A stretch of 64,000 nucleotides of DNA from contig NC_135787.1 of assembly GCF_051106095.1 (NCBI RefSeq), forward strand, positions 159,658,001 to 159,722,000, read 5' to 3'. The notes under the pieces were generated by a model. The model made no database searches. It was given only the letters and a program-made list of their open reading frames with translations, and had not been told where the DNA came from. The stretch's first letter is position 1, and every line of letters begins with the position of its first letter. This stretch comes from Pogona vitticeps (lineage: Eukaryota > Chordata > Lepidosauria > Squamata > Agamidae). The position numbers and the translations under genes were made by a program. Positions 18,941 to 31,144 of this stretch are shown here, one piece after another.

Positions 18941-19959
18941 TTCACCACAATTCTGCTGCTAAAATTGATTCTTGTTTCAGGGAGGAAACAAAAGCCCTTG
19001 CTGGTGAGTGAACTAGGATGGACATGAACACTGAAAAGTATCTTGAAAATGGTGACTCAATTAAGTGTCCTCTGTCTTCTTTAGTTTAACCCCCCTCCCC
19101 AACTTGAAGCTCAGCCCTTTCTAATTTGTTCTGACAGATCCCTGTTTAGTGTAGGAGTTGATCCCTTGTGTAATGACCTTGCTTACGTGGATGGTTAATT
19201 TTATCTAATGCAATCGGCCCACAATAATGTCCTTTGCAAGATGCTGTCAGATGGCAATCCACCTCAGGGTTGGCCTCCAGATTAATCTTCTCTCTCCTCC
19301 CTCCCTCCCTCCCTCCTGTTCATTTTGTGTGCAAATAGCAAACTGTTTCTTTGTAATCCATTCCTTTCACAGCTTTAATCTCTGATCCTTGAGGAAAGAC
19401 AAAATAGAGGATTAGGCTAATATCTTTTGTAGCAAGGTCAGGCTCCACCTCCACATGTACACTTTGAATCTTCTTAATACATTGCTTGAAAGACGTTTCA
19501 TGTCCGGTCTCCATGTTTGCTAGGAACATCTTGATGGCCCAAGGAAATACTTAGTAGTGCTATATACTCAAGGATGGTGCAGTTTTAACCATGCTCCAAA
19601 ACAAGATGTTGCTGGACCCATCATGGTGTTTGTTGTGATCTTCATAGCAGTGGTGGTCTTGAGAATCCAGTCTTCCCATGAAACCATTCAGATTCTTCTC
19701 AATAGCCCAATGCGAAATCAGAAGGTCGAGGTGATTTCCCTTTAGCTGTTTCCTACCTAGATTCTTTTAAACCAAGATTCAGATATGATTCCAGATTGAC
19801 TGAGAAGTCCTACCAAACAAACTTGATATGAATTTGTATTGATGGCCGTATGCTCTCTATGTACAGCTGCCTTTGAAAACAAGTGTGGAAGCTTCAGTAG
19901 GTCCAAAATCCAGCATCCACACTATTTCCAGGACTAGCAAATTTGTGCATATATCCCCA

Positions 19960-20480
19960 GTCTTGGCTCACCTGCATTGACTCCCTGTCAGTTCCTGTAT
20001 GCAATTCAAGATGCTGGTTGTGACCTATAATGCCCTTGATGGTTTAGGACCCAGAATCTCTCTCTCAGAAAACCGTGACCCATTTCATCCACTCTTCAAT
20101 ATCCAGGCTGCTTAAAGTGGCCACAGTGAGGTATGCCAAAATGGCAACAACAAAGAATCGAGCCTCCTTGGTGGTGGCCTCCAATCTGTAAAATATGCTC
20201 CTAGCCAGGCTCCTTCCTTCCTGACATTCAGGAAACCAGTGAAGACAGAACTATACAAAGCTACTTTCAATAACTTATCTCCAGATGCTCTTAATATTTT
20301 TTCGCTTTTCCTGTGCTTTTTTTTTTGTTTATTTTAGATCTAGATAGTTGAACCACCATATTGATGCATCATTTATGGGGTTGTGTGGGGGTCTGAGTTT
20401 TTAATTTGTAAAGTACCCAGAGTAGTTTGTCCATTAGAGGGGTGGTACATCAAGCAATCAAGCAAGCAAGCAAGTGAACA
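19960..20480 (+). mobile_element. degenerate L2/CR1-like LINE, ORF2 C-terminus and 3' end
   Basis: 'ttgtgacctataatgccctt' followed by 'gatggtttaggacc' matches the KALNGLGP region of the better copy at 44815-45320. Further on come a 'ggtggcctccaatctgtaaa' segment (AVASRLWN region) and a terminal 'gtaaagtacccagagtagtt' motif with a CAAG tandem tail. Reading frame is lost throughout. Confidence 0.7.
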
Positions 20481-21919
20481 AATATCACCAGCACCAACAC
20501 TTAATAACTAGCTTATTTTCTTCTCATTTCAAAGATGAAAGGATTTAGAAGGTGGAATCTCCCCCAACACACAAAGTACTTCTGAAGAATACTGTCTCTC
20601 TATATTTTCATGACAGGAATCGCCAAACATCACTCCCTGGCTCCTAGTACTCTCCTAGCAGGCAGTAAACATTATACTGTACTGCCAAGTGAGAAACCAC
20701 TGACTACATAAGGCTCCCTGCTGTTTGTTATGTGAAACGAAGAAATCTACTGTAATTGATGTCTGCAGCAAAACACCCGCTGGTTTTAACTGAGCATTAC
20801 AACACTCTTCACCATTCTCCTGGTCTCATCCTGACAGACATCCAACCACAAACTCCTTAAATTTTCTAGTGCTCTTACTCTTGAAGGACTGCATGGGGTT
20901 TTTGAAGCACCCTGGCCTCTTTGAATAATGCTCCTTCACAGAAGTATTTCCCAGCAAACCGAGCCAAGCATCCAGCTACATATACTTTGCAACCCTGCCA
21001 GTTGGTAAGAAAACCCTTCAAGAAGAAGGGATTGGTAAAGCCGAAGATTAACACAAGTTTCCAGGAACAAAACTTTCCAATCCAGGACTACATTTAATCT
21101 AATGAATTTAAAGTTACTGTGCCTGAAAAACAAAAACAACAAAACTAAACACAAATGGTATCCAGATTATACCATTTTGGTGTTGTGATGCTAGAGCTGC
21201 GCCTTTGGAAAGTTTTAATCAAACAAGATCAAATAACAAGAAATGTTAAATCAGCCCCTTCTGAATTTCAATAAATGCTTTGAGCTTTCTGTTTCGCGAC
21301 ACAAACCACCAGATCTTCTCCATCTCCTGTTATATACTTCACTAATTATATGATGCAAAGATTTAAATCAAAAACTTACAGTGTTGTGAGCTCCCTGTGG
21401 AAACCATGAAGTTATTTTCCACTTGTCTGATCAGGAAAATCTGGGAAATGCAATTCATCCTCCAGAAATACTGTACCCCAAGCTCCCTTAATCCACCTGG
21501 TGACATCACTGTTTAGTGTCACCAGTGATAACATCTTCTATCTGAGAGGAGGAGCCAACATGTTTCTGAGAGAGCTGATCCCAGCTTTGCTTTAAGAGTG
21601 CATTTGGGGGAAACTATATTAGCTGTATTCCTCAGAGAATGGCACCAGAATCTGGCAATGCACTTGGGCAATGTGTGTGGGTATGTTATGCACCGTCAAC
21701 TGACTTTTGATTTTTGGAGATCTGTGATACAAAAAGGTATCATGATTATCTGCCCTGCTCAAGTCTTGCAAATAAAGGTTGTGTTTTCCTTTATTGAGTC
21801 AAAAAATCTTATATTCAGTTGTCCTCCTTTCTTTCTGCCTTCCACTTATCCTAACATTGTTGCCCTTTCCACTTCTCAGAATACATCCAGAGTACACTAG
21901 CCTCATTTTAGCTTTCTAG
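20481..21919. other. intergenic DNA, nothing recognised
   Basis: No repeat or gene could be named. A 100-codon frame at 21598-21900 has no family resemblance. Confidence 0.4.
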
Positions 21920-22075
21920 TGAGAGTTTGGGCTTTGATGGAGAGCAGGGTTTGAATGTCTGCTCAGCCATGGATACTGACTGGGGGGAATGGAACTGGTA
22001 GCACCACTCCTTAAATGTCTCACCTTGAAAGACCTATTTGGGTCGGTTCCAACTTGATGGGACAGAACACACACA
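21920..22075 (+). mobile_element. tRNA-derived SINE 3' part (family B)
   Basis: 'gagcagggtttgaatgtctg' followed by 'ctccttaaatgtctcacctt' and 'ttgggtcggttccaacttga', the forward orientation of the family at 18758. A short CA run follows. Confidence 0.65.
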
Positions 22076-22682
22076 CACAGGCTCAAGTGTAAACTGAGGA
22101 CCCCTTAATTAGTGAAATACTGATTTTCACAGCACATGATTTTCCTCAACTGTGTATCTTGCCTTTAGTGTACTTTTCTTTGTGATTGGCTATTGGAAAC
22201 TAAGCATGAGCTTAATTTGCAGATCTCATTTGCTGAGGCATGTGTCACTGAAGAAATCCCATTGAAATAGGGAAACACCAGGAAATGAGAGGAAATATAC
22301 TTTCCTTTTAATATATAGTTTGGCCCTATGTCCAGAGATTTACCATTATTCTACATCTTCTTCATATCTGGCAGTGATTTCCTTTAAAAAAAGCATTGCT
22401 TGCTATTAGCTCAGCTAACTGATTATATCAAGAGTATAATTTCGTGTAAGAAGTCTCTACACTAGTAAATAGTTTGGACTGAAAAACAGAGCTACTGAGA
22501 AGGTGGGAAGTATATATATGTATTAGTACAAATAGATCTGATGTGGATACAAGTGGGAATTTATCTACATTTTGCACACTATGTACGTCTTGTTGAAGGA
22601 GGAATACTGTAAATGTTCTTTGGGTATGTGTATGTGCCATAATTTGAGCAATAGTGCTGCTGAAGAAATGTACCGTTTGTGT

Positions 22683-23050
22683 TGCAAAGTTTTGGATTTC
22701 TGGTTAAATTCCTCTAGCTGCACAGTAGAAGTGCAGGGATGCAAAGAGCAGAATTAGCTTCAAGATCTACAGATTAGTATATACCCTTAGTAACTTACTC
22801 TGAGACATTTACTGGAGAAAAAAATAAAAACATCTTTTTTTACTTACAGTTGAACAGATCAAACAGCAAACTGAGAACAAGCATGACTGCTTACAACAGC
22901 AGGTCCCAACAGACTCACTGCTTTCGACAGATTGACTGACCCCAACAGACAAAAGAGAGGGGAAAAGTAGCAGAGCACAGAAGCATGGCTCTCTTTGAAT
23001 TCAGAGGCAGGGAAGGAATGGTTGATTAGTGCCAGATAGAATGACATCCC
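22683..23050. repeat. unclassified dispersed repeat, copy 1
   Basis: Shares several blocks in the same order with 25910-26205: 'ttttggatttctggttaaat', 'cacagtagaagtgcaggga', 'ttacttacagttgaacag' and 'gattagtgccagatagaatg'. It is diverged, with gaps. The class is unknown; it might be an old LTR or DNA-transposon remnant, but no end structures are clear. Confidence 0.45.
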
Positions 23051-23187
23051 CCCCCCAAGACACACCTATTGCACGTGGCATGCAAGGTTGCAAAAAACTC
23101 CATCAGTTCAGAGATAACTGACCCCAACATTATATGCATTACCCCGCCAGAACTCAGTGTTCCTCCACTTGCTTCTCTGGTGCACTG

Positions 23188-23323
23188 CAGTGGTCCCCAA
23201 CCTTGGGCCTCCAGATGTTCTTGGACTTCAACTCCCAGAAATCCTGGCCAGCAGAGGTGGTGGTGAAGGCTTCTGGGAGTTGTAGTTCAAGAACATCTGG
23301 AGGCCCAAGGTTGGGGAACACTG
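23188..23323. mobile_element. 136-bp foldback MITE, hAT-like
   Basis: Starts CAGTGGTCCCCAACCTTGGG and ends with its near-perfect reverse complement (CCCAAGGTTGGGGAACACTG). The two halves pair across almost the whole element, with inner arms 'aactcccagaaatcctgg' and 'cttctgggagttgtagttc'. The termini resemble hAT-family ends. No clear 8-bp target duplication. Same length and inner arms as the copies at 26359 and 49786. Confidence 0.85.
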
Positions 23324-23821
23324 CTCTAAAGGGGAAGATTAGAAGCAAAAAAAATCCCTTTTTTAGAACTAGCAAACTATTATTTTTATGTCTGAACCAA
23401 GGGGCTTCAGTTACTTTAAAGGAGGGGTAGATAACATACAACCCACCTACTTTGGGAGAACAGGATAGCAGTTGCTGAGAGACATAAATCGGAGGTGCGG
23501 CTATTTTCATGTCCTTCTGAGGACTTCTCATTAGGCAGCTATAGGAACAGGATGGTGGACTAGACAGGATTTTGGTTTGATTCAACAGAGGTCTTTTTAT
23601 GTTGATAATAACAAAAATAAGGAACTGGTACAGCAATTAATTCTTGATAAACTAATATACTATTATTATGCTGTTTAGCATAGAAAGAGACACAACGTGG
23701 GAGACAGATTTGATTCACACAAAACACCAAACACTAAAGACAAAAGATGTGAGCCTGTCCTGCATCCAAGAAGTATTTTATTTGTGATGGTGAATGGCTA
23801 CACAATATGTGCCCTTGTATT

Positions 23822-23936
<115 letters not shown>

Positions 23937-25909
23937 TCAATGAACCTGCATAACCGCGAAAAGTCTTCTGCATTCAACAAATGCTTCCCTTAAGCAGATA
24001 TATAAGAGCTAAGCTCTTGACAGAAACAAACAGGAAAAAGGAGAAATGATAGATGGAGGTGATATGGATTCCTGGGTTGGGGATAAATCAAGCAAACTCT
24101 GCCAGAACTAAACAGCAAGGGCTGAAATAATTATTTTTTTATTTGGTATGGTTTCCTAATTTTGTTATTTGTAGTTGTGGACCTTTAATATCTATTGATT
24201 GCCATTTCTACACTCTACATGTCGATTTCAAAATGAAAATATTTCCACAGTAACATTTCTGTGTTCCAAAGTGTTATTAATAGCACCCAAGCAGGACGGG
24301 GGGGGGGGGGGAGGGAAAATGTCAACAGGAGAGAAGAGAGACTGAACCTTACTGAGGCACCTGCCTGCCTTGTGTGCGTGCACACGTGTCTCGTGTTGCA
24401 AATCTCCTCACTGCAATGCTTGCACTCTGAAGACTAACACTATGAGATTAACAGACAGAACACACAATTTGTGTTGGCTTCAGTCAGCTTGAGAAACTGG
24501 ATATACTGTCAGCTGGTTTGCATCAGCCACTCCTGCTGATTTAGGGGTCTCTGTCTGCCCAGGAATACTCAAGCTTTCTGCTTCTCATGCAATGTTCTTT
24601 CTCCTGTGATAATCACTCTTCCTCTTCTTGTTAACATTCTTATTTCCCCACACTTTTGCCATCAGATTAACTTGAATGCTGTCATTCTCAACTGATTTTG
24701 GAGGCGAACAAGGGGCAGGACCTTATTAGTGCTTGAATGAAAACTATGTGGGAATACCAAGGATCTCCAGGTAGTACTAGGAATCTTGCCTAAAATTGTG
24801 GAGAGATGTTTACAGTATTTGGCTAGATAGATTAATTATCTGTTTTAGTATAAGGCAGTTTTTAATGTCTAGTTTGACTCTCAAAAGCAATGGCCAGAGT
24901 CCTGTTGCTGATTTATGTTTTTATAAGGGAAATTGTGTAAGGCAGGATGCAAATTGCAGTTCACTGAGGAGGTGCTGGTTGCATTCCTGGACACATGCCT
25001 GTGAGGGTACACCTTTTGCTCCCCTACGACAAACAAGCCAGACTCATGATCTAGCTTCAAAATTTCAATTTTTTACTTCAAATTCATCCGAGAATGTATC
25101 AACAGGTAACAACAGTTCTGTTCCCGCCTTCTTCTCCAATGTGGAGGTGAAGAGGCTCACTGAGCAGTTCAGTGGAATCTCAACCTTCCCCAAGATACCG
25201 GCAAGCCTGAGGAAGTGGACTTTCTGATCCACGAAAGCTCACAAATGGTATGATGCGTTTTTTTTAGTGGTCTATAAAGGTATTGCCTACTCCTGCATTT
25301 GTATTGTGTAATGATCACATGGCTTTCTTTTAATATCATGATGCAGTAACCTATCTTGTAATTTCAGAACTGAGTATATAATGAAAAAGATCAATTCCAT
25401 GTCAGCTCAGCTGGAGAATACTTTCTAACATTTGGTTGAGATTCAGTCAATGATAGTAGCAGTTGACAGGTGCATCATGATAAGCAAAGCACTGTAAACG
25501 GTTAGATAGGTACAGTTGAAAACTCACCATTGGACAGGTTGTAATCACGTCATCAGATAGGAGGCATCATGAGCGGCCTGCTATTTTTAGATAACATCAA
25601 TTATTTGGATTATGTGGAGGCAGGAGGTGTCTGGTAAAACCACAAGGCGCAGTAAGCTTGGGCTCTTAATGCTGCTTGTGAACTTCTTCATTACACAAAG
25701 GGCAGTTAAAATAGCACTTCTTCAAAACCTCTCCTATCCATTCGCTTGCTTCTGTCTTGATAGTTTGAGGTCTCCAGAGTCAAGCAGTGTTGAGATAATA
25801 ACAATCTTGCATGCTTTGTAATACTGGGTATCAGTGGGAAGGAGGTTTGTAGGACCTATAAGGATTCTATCCTTTCCCATTAACTTTTTGCTAAAGTTCT
25901 TTTCACTGC
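23937..25909. other. intergenic DNA
   Basis: Contains a G homopolymer run near 24297-24312 and, at about 25155-25260, a stretch 'aagcctgaggaagtggactt' then 'gatccacgaaagctcac' that matches a common sauropsid dispersed repeat tail ('gaagtgggct..ccacgaaagctt'). The rest was not recognised. Confidence 0.45.
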
Positions 25910-26205
25910 GGAGTTTTGAATTTCCGGTAAATTCCATTTTGCTACACAATAGAAGTACAGAGACTCACAGAGGGGAATAACTACAGTTTCCCAGATAGTC
26001 CACCCTTTTTTCATTAACTGCACTTAAAGTCTTAATAATTTGCAGAAAAACGAAAACATTTCATTACTTACAGGTCAACAGTAAACTTAACAACCACATT
26101 GCTTCAAACAGACTAAAAAGAGGGAAAGGAATACTCACCACAGAGGTGGTGCTCTCATTGAATTCACAGGTGATTAGTGCTGGATAGATTGACAGTCACC
26201 TCAAC
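25910..26205. repeat. unclassified dispersed repeat, copy 2
   Basis: Partner of 22683-23050, about 3.2 kb away in the same orientation: 'ttttgaatttccggtaaatt', 'acaatagaagtacagagact', 'ttacttacaggtcaacag', 'gattagtgctggatagattg'. Clearly related but diverged. Confidence 0.45.
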
Positions 26206-26306
26206 CCAGAAAAGTCTCTCCTGGTCACTCAAACTACAGGCAGCATGACAGATTCTAAAAATGCCAGACCTTTTCCCCACCTCTGGCTTGCATCTCCTCT
26301 CTTCTT

Positions 26307-26343
26307 GTTTATTTATTTATTTTTTATTTTATTTATTTTATTA
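26307..26343. repeat. (TTTA)n low-complexity run
   Basis: An irregular TTTA/TTTTA run of about 37 bp next to the MITE at 26359. Confidence 0.85.
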
Positions 26344-26350
26344 GGCCTAC

Positions 26351-26500
26351 CCCGACCAAGTGGTTCTTAACCTTTGTTACTTGGATGTTTTGAACTGCAA
26401 CTCCCAGAAACCCCAGCCAGCACAGTTGGTGGTGAAGGCTTCTGGGAGTTGCAGTCCAAAACTCCTGAGTAACCCAAGGTTAAGAACCAGCTCTAGACCA
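26351..26500. mobile_element. foldback MITE, hAT-like, with imperfect 8-bp duplication
   Basis: Body 26359-26492 (134 bp): AGTGGTTCTTAACCTTTGTT at the left and its complement (AACCCAAGGTTAAGAACCAG) at the right. Flanks CCCGACCA and CTAGACCA match at 6 of 8 bases. Nearly the same sequence as the element at 49786-49921, so both are recent relatives. Confidence 0.88.
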
Positions 26501-27260
26501 AAGGTCTACTCTTCTTGTTTATTGGATTCTTTTCCTTTCTGCTCCTGACCTCTGATCATGCAACCAGCATGGAGGGTCTGTCTTCTACATGTTTGAGACC
26601 CACCCCCATTGTTTTCTTTTTATCCTTCTGATTGTAACTATACACATTAACTGGAAGTAAGTATACCTTCTTGTTCTACTTAATGCTCCTAGAGTTATTT
26701 TATATCAACAAACTGCTAGTCTGTACGAGGGGGATAGTAATGAGACTGGGCTGATCTCGTCACATTTCTTACTCTGCTAACTAAAAGGAAATATCCAGAA
26801 TACTTTTTTTCCAACAGGCAGGAATGCCTTTTCTTATTCATGGATATTTTAAGGGGATTGGCAAGGCAAATCATTTTGCATCATGTTGTTTAATTGTGTC
26901 CATCGTAATTAAATCATACCTTCTAAAGCAACAGAATATTTAACAAATATAAAAGTTGCACTTAGGTTTGAAAACCTATCAATCTGGAAGCAAAACAAGA
27001 CTATCATAATAAGATAGCAACAAGAAGGATGCAATTTGTCATGCATTTGAATTCTTTCTTTTATTTCTTCTTTTGTGTGCACTTATTCCTGGTTTTCCCA
27101 TTATTTTTCTGATACAAATAAATTAAATAACAAAATAACAAAATGCCACAGTTTGTTTGCTGTTCTTTTTGTTTCAGGTCCTTTTAAAAAAGTATTACTG
27201 TATAGTATTTTGTACAGAAAACAGAATACAATATAGTGTATATAGTTTTTGTTGCAATTA
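26501..27260. other. intergenic DNA, nothing recognised
   Basis: AT-rich, without nameable repeat or gene. Confidence 0.4.
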
Positions 27261-27769
27261 GGAGGCCAGATGTATCAAAACTCCGACCCTAATATGGTAA
27301 ATAGGAAAGCCAATTAAAATTTGAAAGTTTTAAGGGTCTGATCATACTTCTGCACTATTAGAGAGTAGGCTGGGTAGGTGGGGCTCGTCAGCCATGGAAG
27401 GCAGCTCATCTAGGAGAAGGAAAACTCTGATTTCAAACCTCCACTGCCCTGTGGCTTATATCCACTCATGGAAACAGCTTCAGGAGTTAACCTAGAGCAA
27501 AATCTGGAGCTGGAGTCCCAAAGACAGTTCGTGTCATTCTGCCAACTCCTGCGACATTGCTGGAACCAGTTGTATTGGCTGTTGCCTTTCCGTTGGACTA
27601 TTTCAGCAATGTGGAGAGGCGGGATCTGCTGCTTGGGTAACAGCCTATCCTCCATATTACTTTACCCAGGCTTCATGCTCGGGAGAGGACACTCCTCGAT
27701 ATAGAGCACGTTACCATGGTCTCTCGAGACTGAAGGATGCCTATGATGAGGAGGCCAGATGTATCAAAA
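27261..27769. mobile_element. unclassified 469-bp insert flanked by an exact 20-bp direct repeat
   Basis: The 20 bases at 27261-27280 (beginning ggaggccaga, ending tgtatcaaaa) recur exactly at 27750-27769. Between them lies a body (27281-27749) rich in phrases I recognise as a dispersed reptile repeat, for example 'ttaccatggtctctcgagac' followed by 'tgaaggatgcc' near the right end, and 'gctcatctaggagaaggaaa' in the middle. No tRNA boxes, terminal inverted repeats or long open frame are obvious. The long duplication points to insertion by target-primed reverse transcription. The class is not known to me. Confidence 0.75.
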
Positions 27770-28590
27770 GAAGAACACATTTAAAAATATTTCAGTGAAA
27801 TAGTGCAATAGAGAGGAATGCCATATGTGCAGAAACAAAATGGAAGGTGAGAGAGTATGATTGCAAACTCATTTCCTTGAAAGTGAGTCTTATTAAACTG
27901 AGTGTGCTACTACATTGATAAATAATTTGAGAAATGCTCCAGGATTGGGACAGTCTGATTCACATTATTTTCCCTTGACTTTGTGGCATAAAAGTCAATA
28001 TGAATCAACTCAGAGTTTTCCCTAATACTGTAATCTGTTTTCCCCTCTGCTGTTAGGGCTTCTGCTTTCTTGGAATCGAATACTTTTTTCAGATGTTGTG
28101 CTTGAGCTGACATGGAAAGGTTTGTAGCTGTTCTGTCTGAAGCTGTTCTAGGCAGCTACAGAAGGAGTGAGAGGCAGGGCAGTGGGGAAACTGGGTGCAT
28201 TTGAATCATCTCCTCCTCACATCTGGTGACTAGGTTTGCTTTTATCTTCCTATTTTTTTTAGCCTCCCCCCCCTCTGTGTGTATATGTTTGTGCCTGACA
28301 GAGAGAGAGGGTGAGAAATAGAACAAGGTCTGGGCAGAGATGAGGAATTTTTCAACATAGCTCTTCTCTGTGCCACCTGAAAATTTGGACAGTCAGAGCA
28401 GAGCTACTTTAAAACTTCCTTCTCCCTCTCTAGGCTGAATCCTCCCTCTCCCCCCCCCCCTTGATAATCTGGAAAGAAGGGTAAAATGAAAACTTCTTCC
28501 TGCCTCTCAGGAAGTCAAAGAGAAAGAGAGAAAGAGAGAAAAAATCGGAAAGGAAAGAAATAAGCAGACCCAGGCACCAGGTATGAGGAG
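27770..28590. other. intergenic DNA
   Basis: Unremarkable sequence with C-rich and purine-rich runs (28266-28275, 28449-28461 and 28515-28560). No gene. Confidence 0.45.
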
Positions 28591-28825
28591 CAGGGGCAGA
28601 TCTACTATGAAACTAATGAATTTAAGCTTCAGGGCCCCTATTGCTAGAGGGCCCCTAGAAGCAAATTGAGCCCAGAATTTTTTTTAAAAAAAGTGGAGAT
28701 CCAGCATGGAACAACACAATTGAATAACAGTGGCTACCCATAACTCCTTGCTGGTTGCAAAGCCCCCACCCCTAACAGTTCAAGCTTCAGGGCCCCAAGA
28801 ATGTAGGTCTGCCCTTGGTGCGGAG
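28583..28825. mobile_element. short hAT-like DNA transposon
   Basis: Body 28591-28817 (227 bp) with imperfect terminal inverted repeats: left CAGGGGCAGATCTACTATGA, right (reverse complement) CAAGGGCAGACCTACATTCT. Inner arms both contain 'aagcttcagggcccc'-like sequence. Flanks ATGAGGAG and GTGCGGAG match at 6 of 8 bases. Non-autonomous; no protein. Confidence 0.7.
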
Positions 28826-29927
28826 GAGATGAGTCAAATATTTAACAAGCTGCAAACAAGGCTGATTGGCTCCCTTCTCTCTGCTGATTTCTGTGCAATT
28901 GGCCAAAGCAAATTCATCTGGGGAAACCTGACTTCCCAGGTGCGACTTCCTAGTGGATCCATTTTTCCTATTGCGTAGTTGCACCTTCCGTGGAGCTAAT
29001 TTTGAGTAGCTGTGCATAGAATAGCACTTTGCTCTCCCCTCTCAGGGCTCTGTATTTCCTCTCCTAATATTTTTATGTTAAAGCAGGATTCGGAAATGTG
29101 CCACCCAGCAGAAGGTATTGTTCAATTGCAACTGTCAGATCTCACCAATGACTGTGCAGTTTTAGATGTGGTGGGAGCTGCAGTTCAACAACCTCTAAAG
29201 GATCACACGTGGTCTATCTTAGCAGGGGTGCTTCAGCTTCTTGACTTTCTGCTCAGTTACCCAATGAGCAGCACTTATCCACGTGCTTTATTTTTCTCAC
29301 CTTCAGGTTAGGGACAGAAGTTAAGCAATCAGCTGCCCTGTAAGCAGATTAATTAGGCATTAAACATCCTTATCTTTGGAAAGGTAATGGAGTGACAGGT
29401 TGCCACTAGACAAGGCCTAAGAAAAACCCTACCTTTCAGTTACCAGCAACACCCGAAATGATAAAATATTAGGATAATCAACGCTATACAACCTTTGTTC
29501 CATGTGGTGAGGATGACTTTTCTTCTCCGGCAACATTTCTTAATTATTATGTTTTATTTCCTCCAATGAGTTCAAACACTTACGTTGTTACATATTGTGG
29601 GTTCTTGCATGAAAAGTAGATTATATACAGTCCAAAACAAAGACAAAATAGCTCCTTCCCACCCCATATTTCTGGGAGTGTATTACACTGGGGGATAGCT
29701 TTAGGATGATGGGCTGTAGCTCAGATTTAGTTCTGAACTTCATGAAAAGGGTGTGTTGAAGATGTCTGCCTAAAACTATGGAGAGCTGCTGTCAGCAAAT
29801 GGGTGGGGAGGCTTTGGTTCTCCTGCTGTTTTGGCCTATAATTCCCAACAGCCTCAGCATGGCTTATGGCAAAGGAGTGTGGGAACTGTAGTACAAACAT
29901 ATTAAAAGACATAGGTTTTCCATTTTA
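28826..29927. other. intergenic DNA
   Basis: Two stretches (near 29160-29200 and 29820-29905) have the 'gggagctgcagttcaacaac' and 'aattcccaacagcctcagca' style of eroded foldback transposons. No gene recognised. Confidence 0.4.
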
Positions 29928-30403
29928 GTGTAGATCAGGGGTGTCCAACCTTTCACCTTCCCTGGGCCTCATTAGAAGATGAAAATTTGGTTTGGGCCGC
30001 ACATAAATTTGGTTTGGGCTGCATGGGGGGGCAGCCCTAGCCGTCTTCCGCAGCCCCGCTCCAAGCACGCTTACCGGCAGCTGCGATCTCAGACAACAGA
30101 GGCTGCCAGCTTCGACTCCGGTGGTTTTATGGGGCCAGGAGGGAGTCCACCAATTGATGGGGACGGCGCAATGCAGTCACACAGCCCCCCCTCTCTCCTC
30201 CCCTCCCGCTCCTTCCTTCCTTCCCTCTCTCCTCCCCCCATCGTTGTGACGTGCCCCAGCCACATTCCGGCCACAAGTGCCGACAGTGTAACTTGAAACT
30301 TTGGAATTTCTTTAAAAATAAAAAATTGCACTGGGCCGCATTATGAGCCGACCTGGGCCGCATGCGGCCCTGGGGCCGCACGTTGGACAAGCCTGGTGTA
30401 GAT
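29928..30403. mobile_element. hAT-type non-autonomous DNA transposon with exact 8-bp duplication
   Basis: Body 29936-30395 (460 bp) flanked by GTGTAGAT at 29928-29935 and 30396-30403. The left end is CAGGGGTGTCCAACCTTTCA; the right end reversed is CAGGCTTGTCCAACGTGCGG. Both arms carry 'ctgggcc' and 'gggccgca' motifs. The centre is GC-rich and purine/pyrimidine-skewed. It has no transposase. Confidence 0.9.
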
Positions 30404-31144
30404 GATTCTTACGTTTGCAGTTGCCTTGCAAATTATACGTGCACAATTAACTGGCACAATAGTTGACCAATATTTGGCAAGGTTTCTGTTGCACAATCCA
30501 CCAAATACCACAACAACCACTACTACAGTTAGTTGTAGATGTGGAAATTTGTAACTATCAGTTGTGCTATTGACATAAAACAACTTCCTGTGTTCCTGTA
30601 CTCCCCATGATTGTCACCCAGTGAGCTTCATGGGCGAGATGGAATATGAACTAGTTCAAATCAAACATGCAATTCAGGGCATATCACCAGCACTTTTGCC
30701 TGGCTTTTCCCCCCTTTCTCACACTAAATTTGGGGCTATGAATAAATTAAAAAGCACCCAGGAGTACCTGTACTGTACATATAAATGTAGAAGAATGTGA
30801 CATCTTTATTAGACCACCAAAAAAAGCAAACAATTAATGCAAGCCATCATGGATTAAAAATCCCTTCTTCAGGCATACTCCAGTAACTTGTAGCCAGCAC
30901 AGAACAATTAGAAATGTCCCAAAAATTCATGGCACAAGTTTGCCAGTCATGCTCTTAAAGTGAGTTTAAAGCTGATTAAAGGCAGGCCATGTGGCTGGAA
31001 ATATCCACTAAGTGCTTCAGAGAGAGGCATCCCGTCATTCTACATAAGCCTCCTCCCACCCCCATCGCCTATATTTGGAAAACAACTTTCCTTTTCACCT
31101 GGGTGGGGGAAAAAGACCTATATGTTCATCATATTTTTTTCCAT
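30404..31144. other. intergenic DNA
   Basis: At about 30785-30885 the minus strand reads 'gcctgaagaagggatttttaatcc' in part, with a downstream 'ggtggtctaataaagatgtc' motif, a common sauropsid dispersed repeat tail. Otherwise nothing. Confidence 0.45.

Larger units (their letters stand above)
17476..19959. other. intergenic DNA with SINE and LINE scraps
   Basis: Contains tRNA-type SINEs (17500-17600 and 18758-18940) and a short LINE-end motif at about 17855-17890 ('ccccacctttctcctcgaaa'). A CCCT-rich run lies near 19290-19316. No coding gene was recognised. Confidence 0.5.

Noticed and set aside
23154-23636. 160-codon minus-strand frame across the MITE at 23188
   Set aside because: Contains the MITE arms in frame by chance; no homology outside it.
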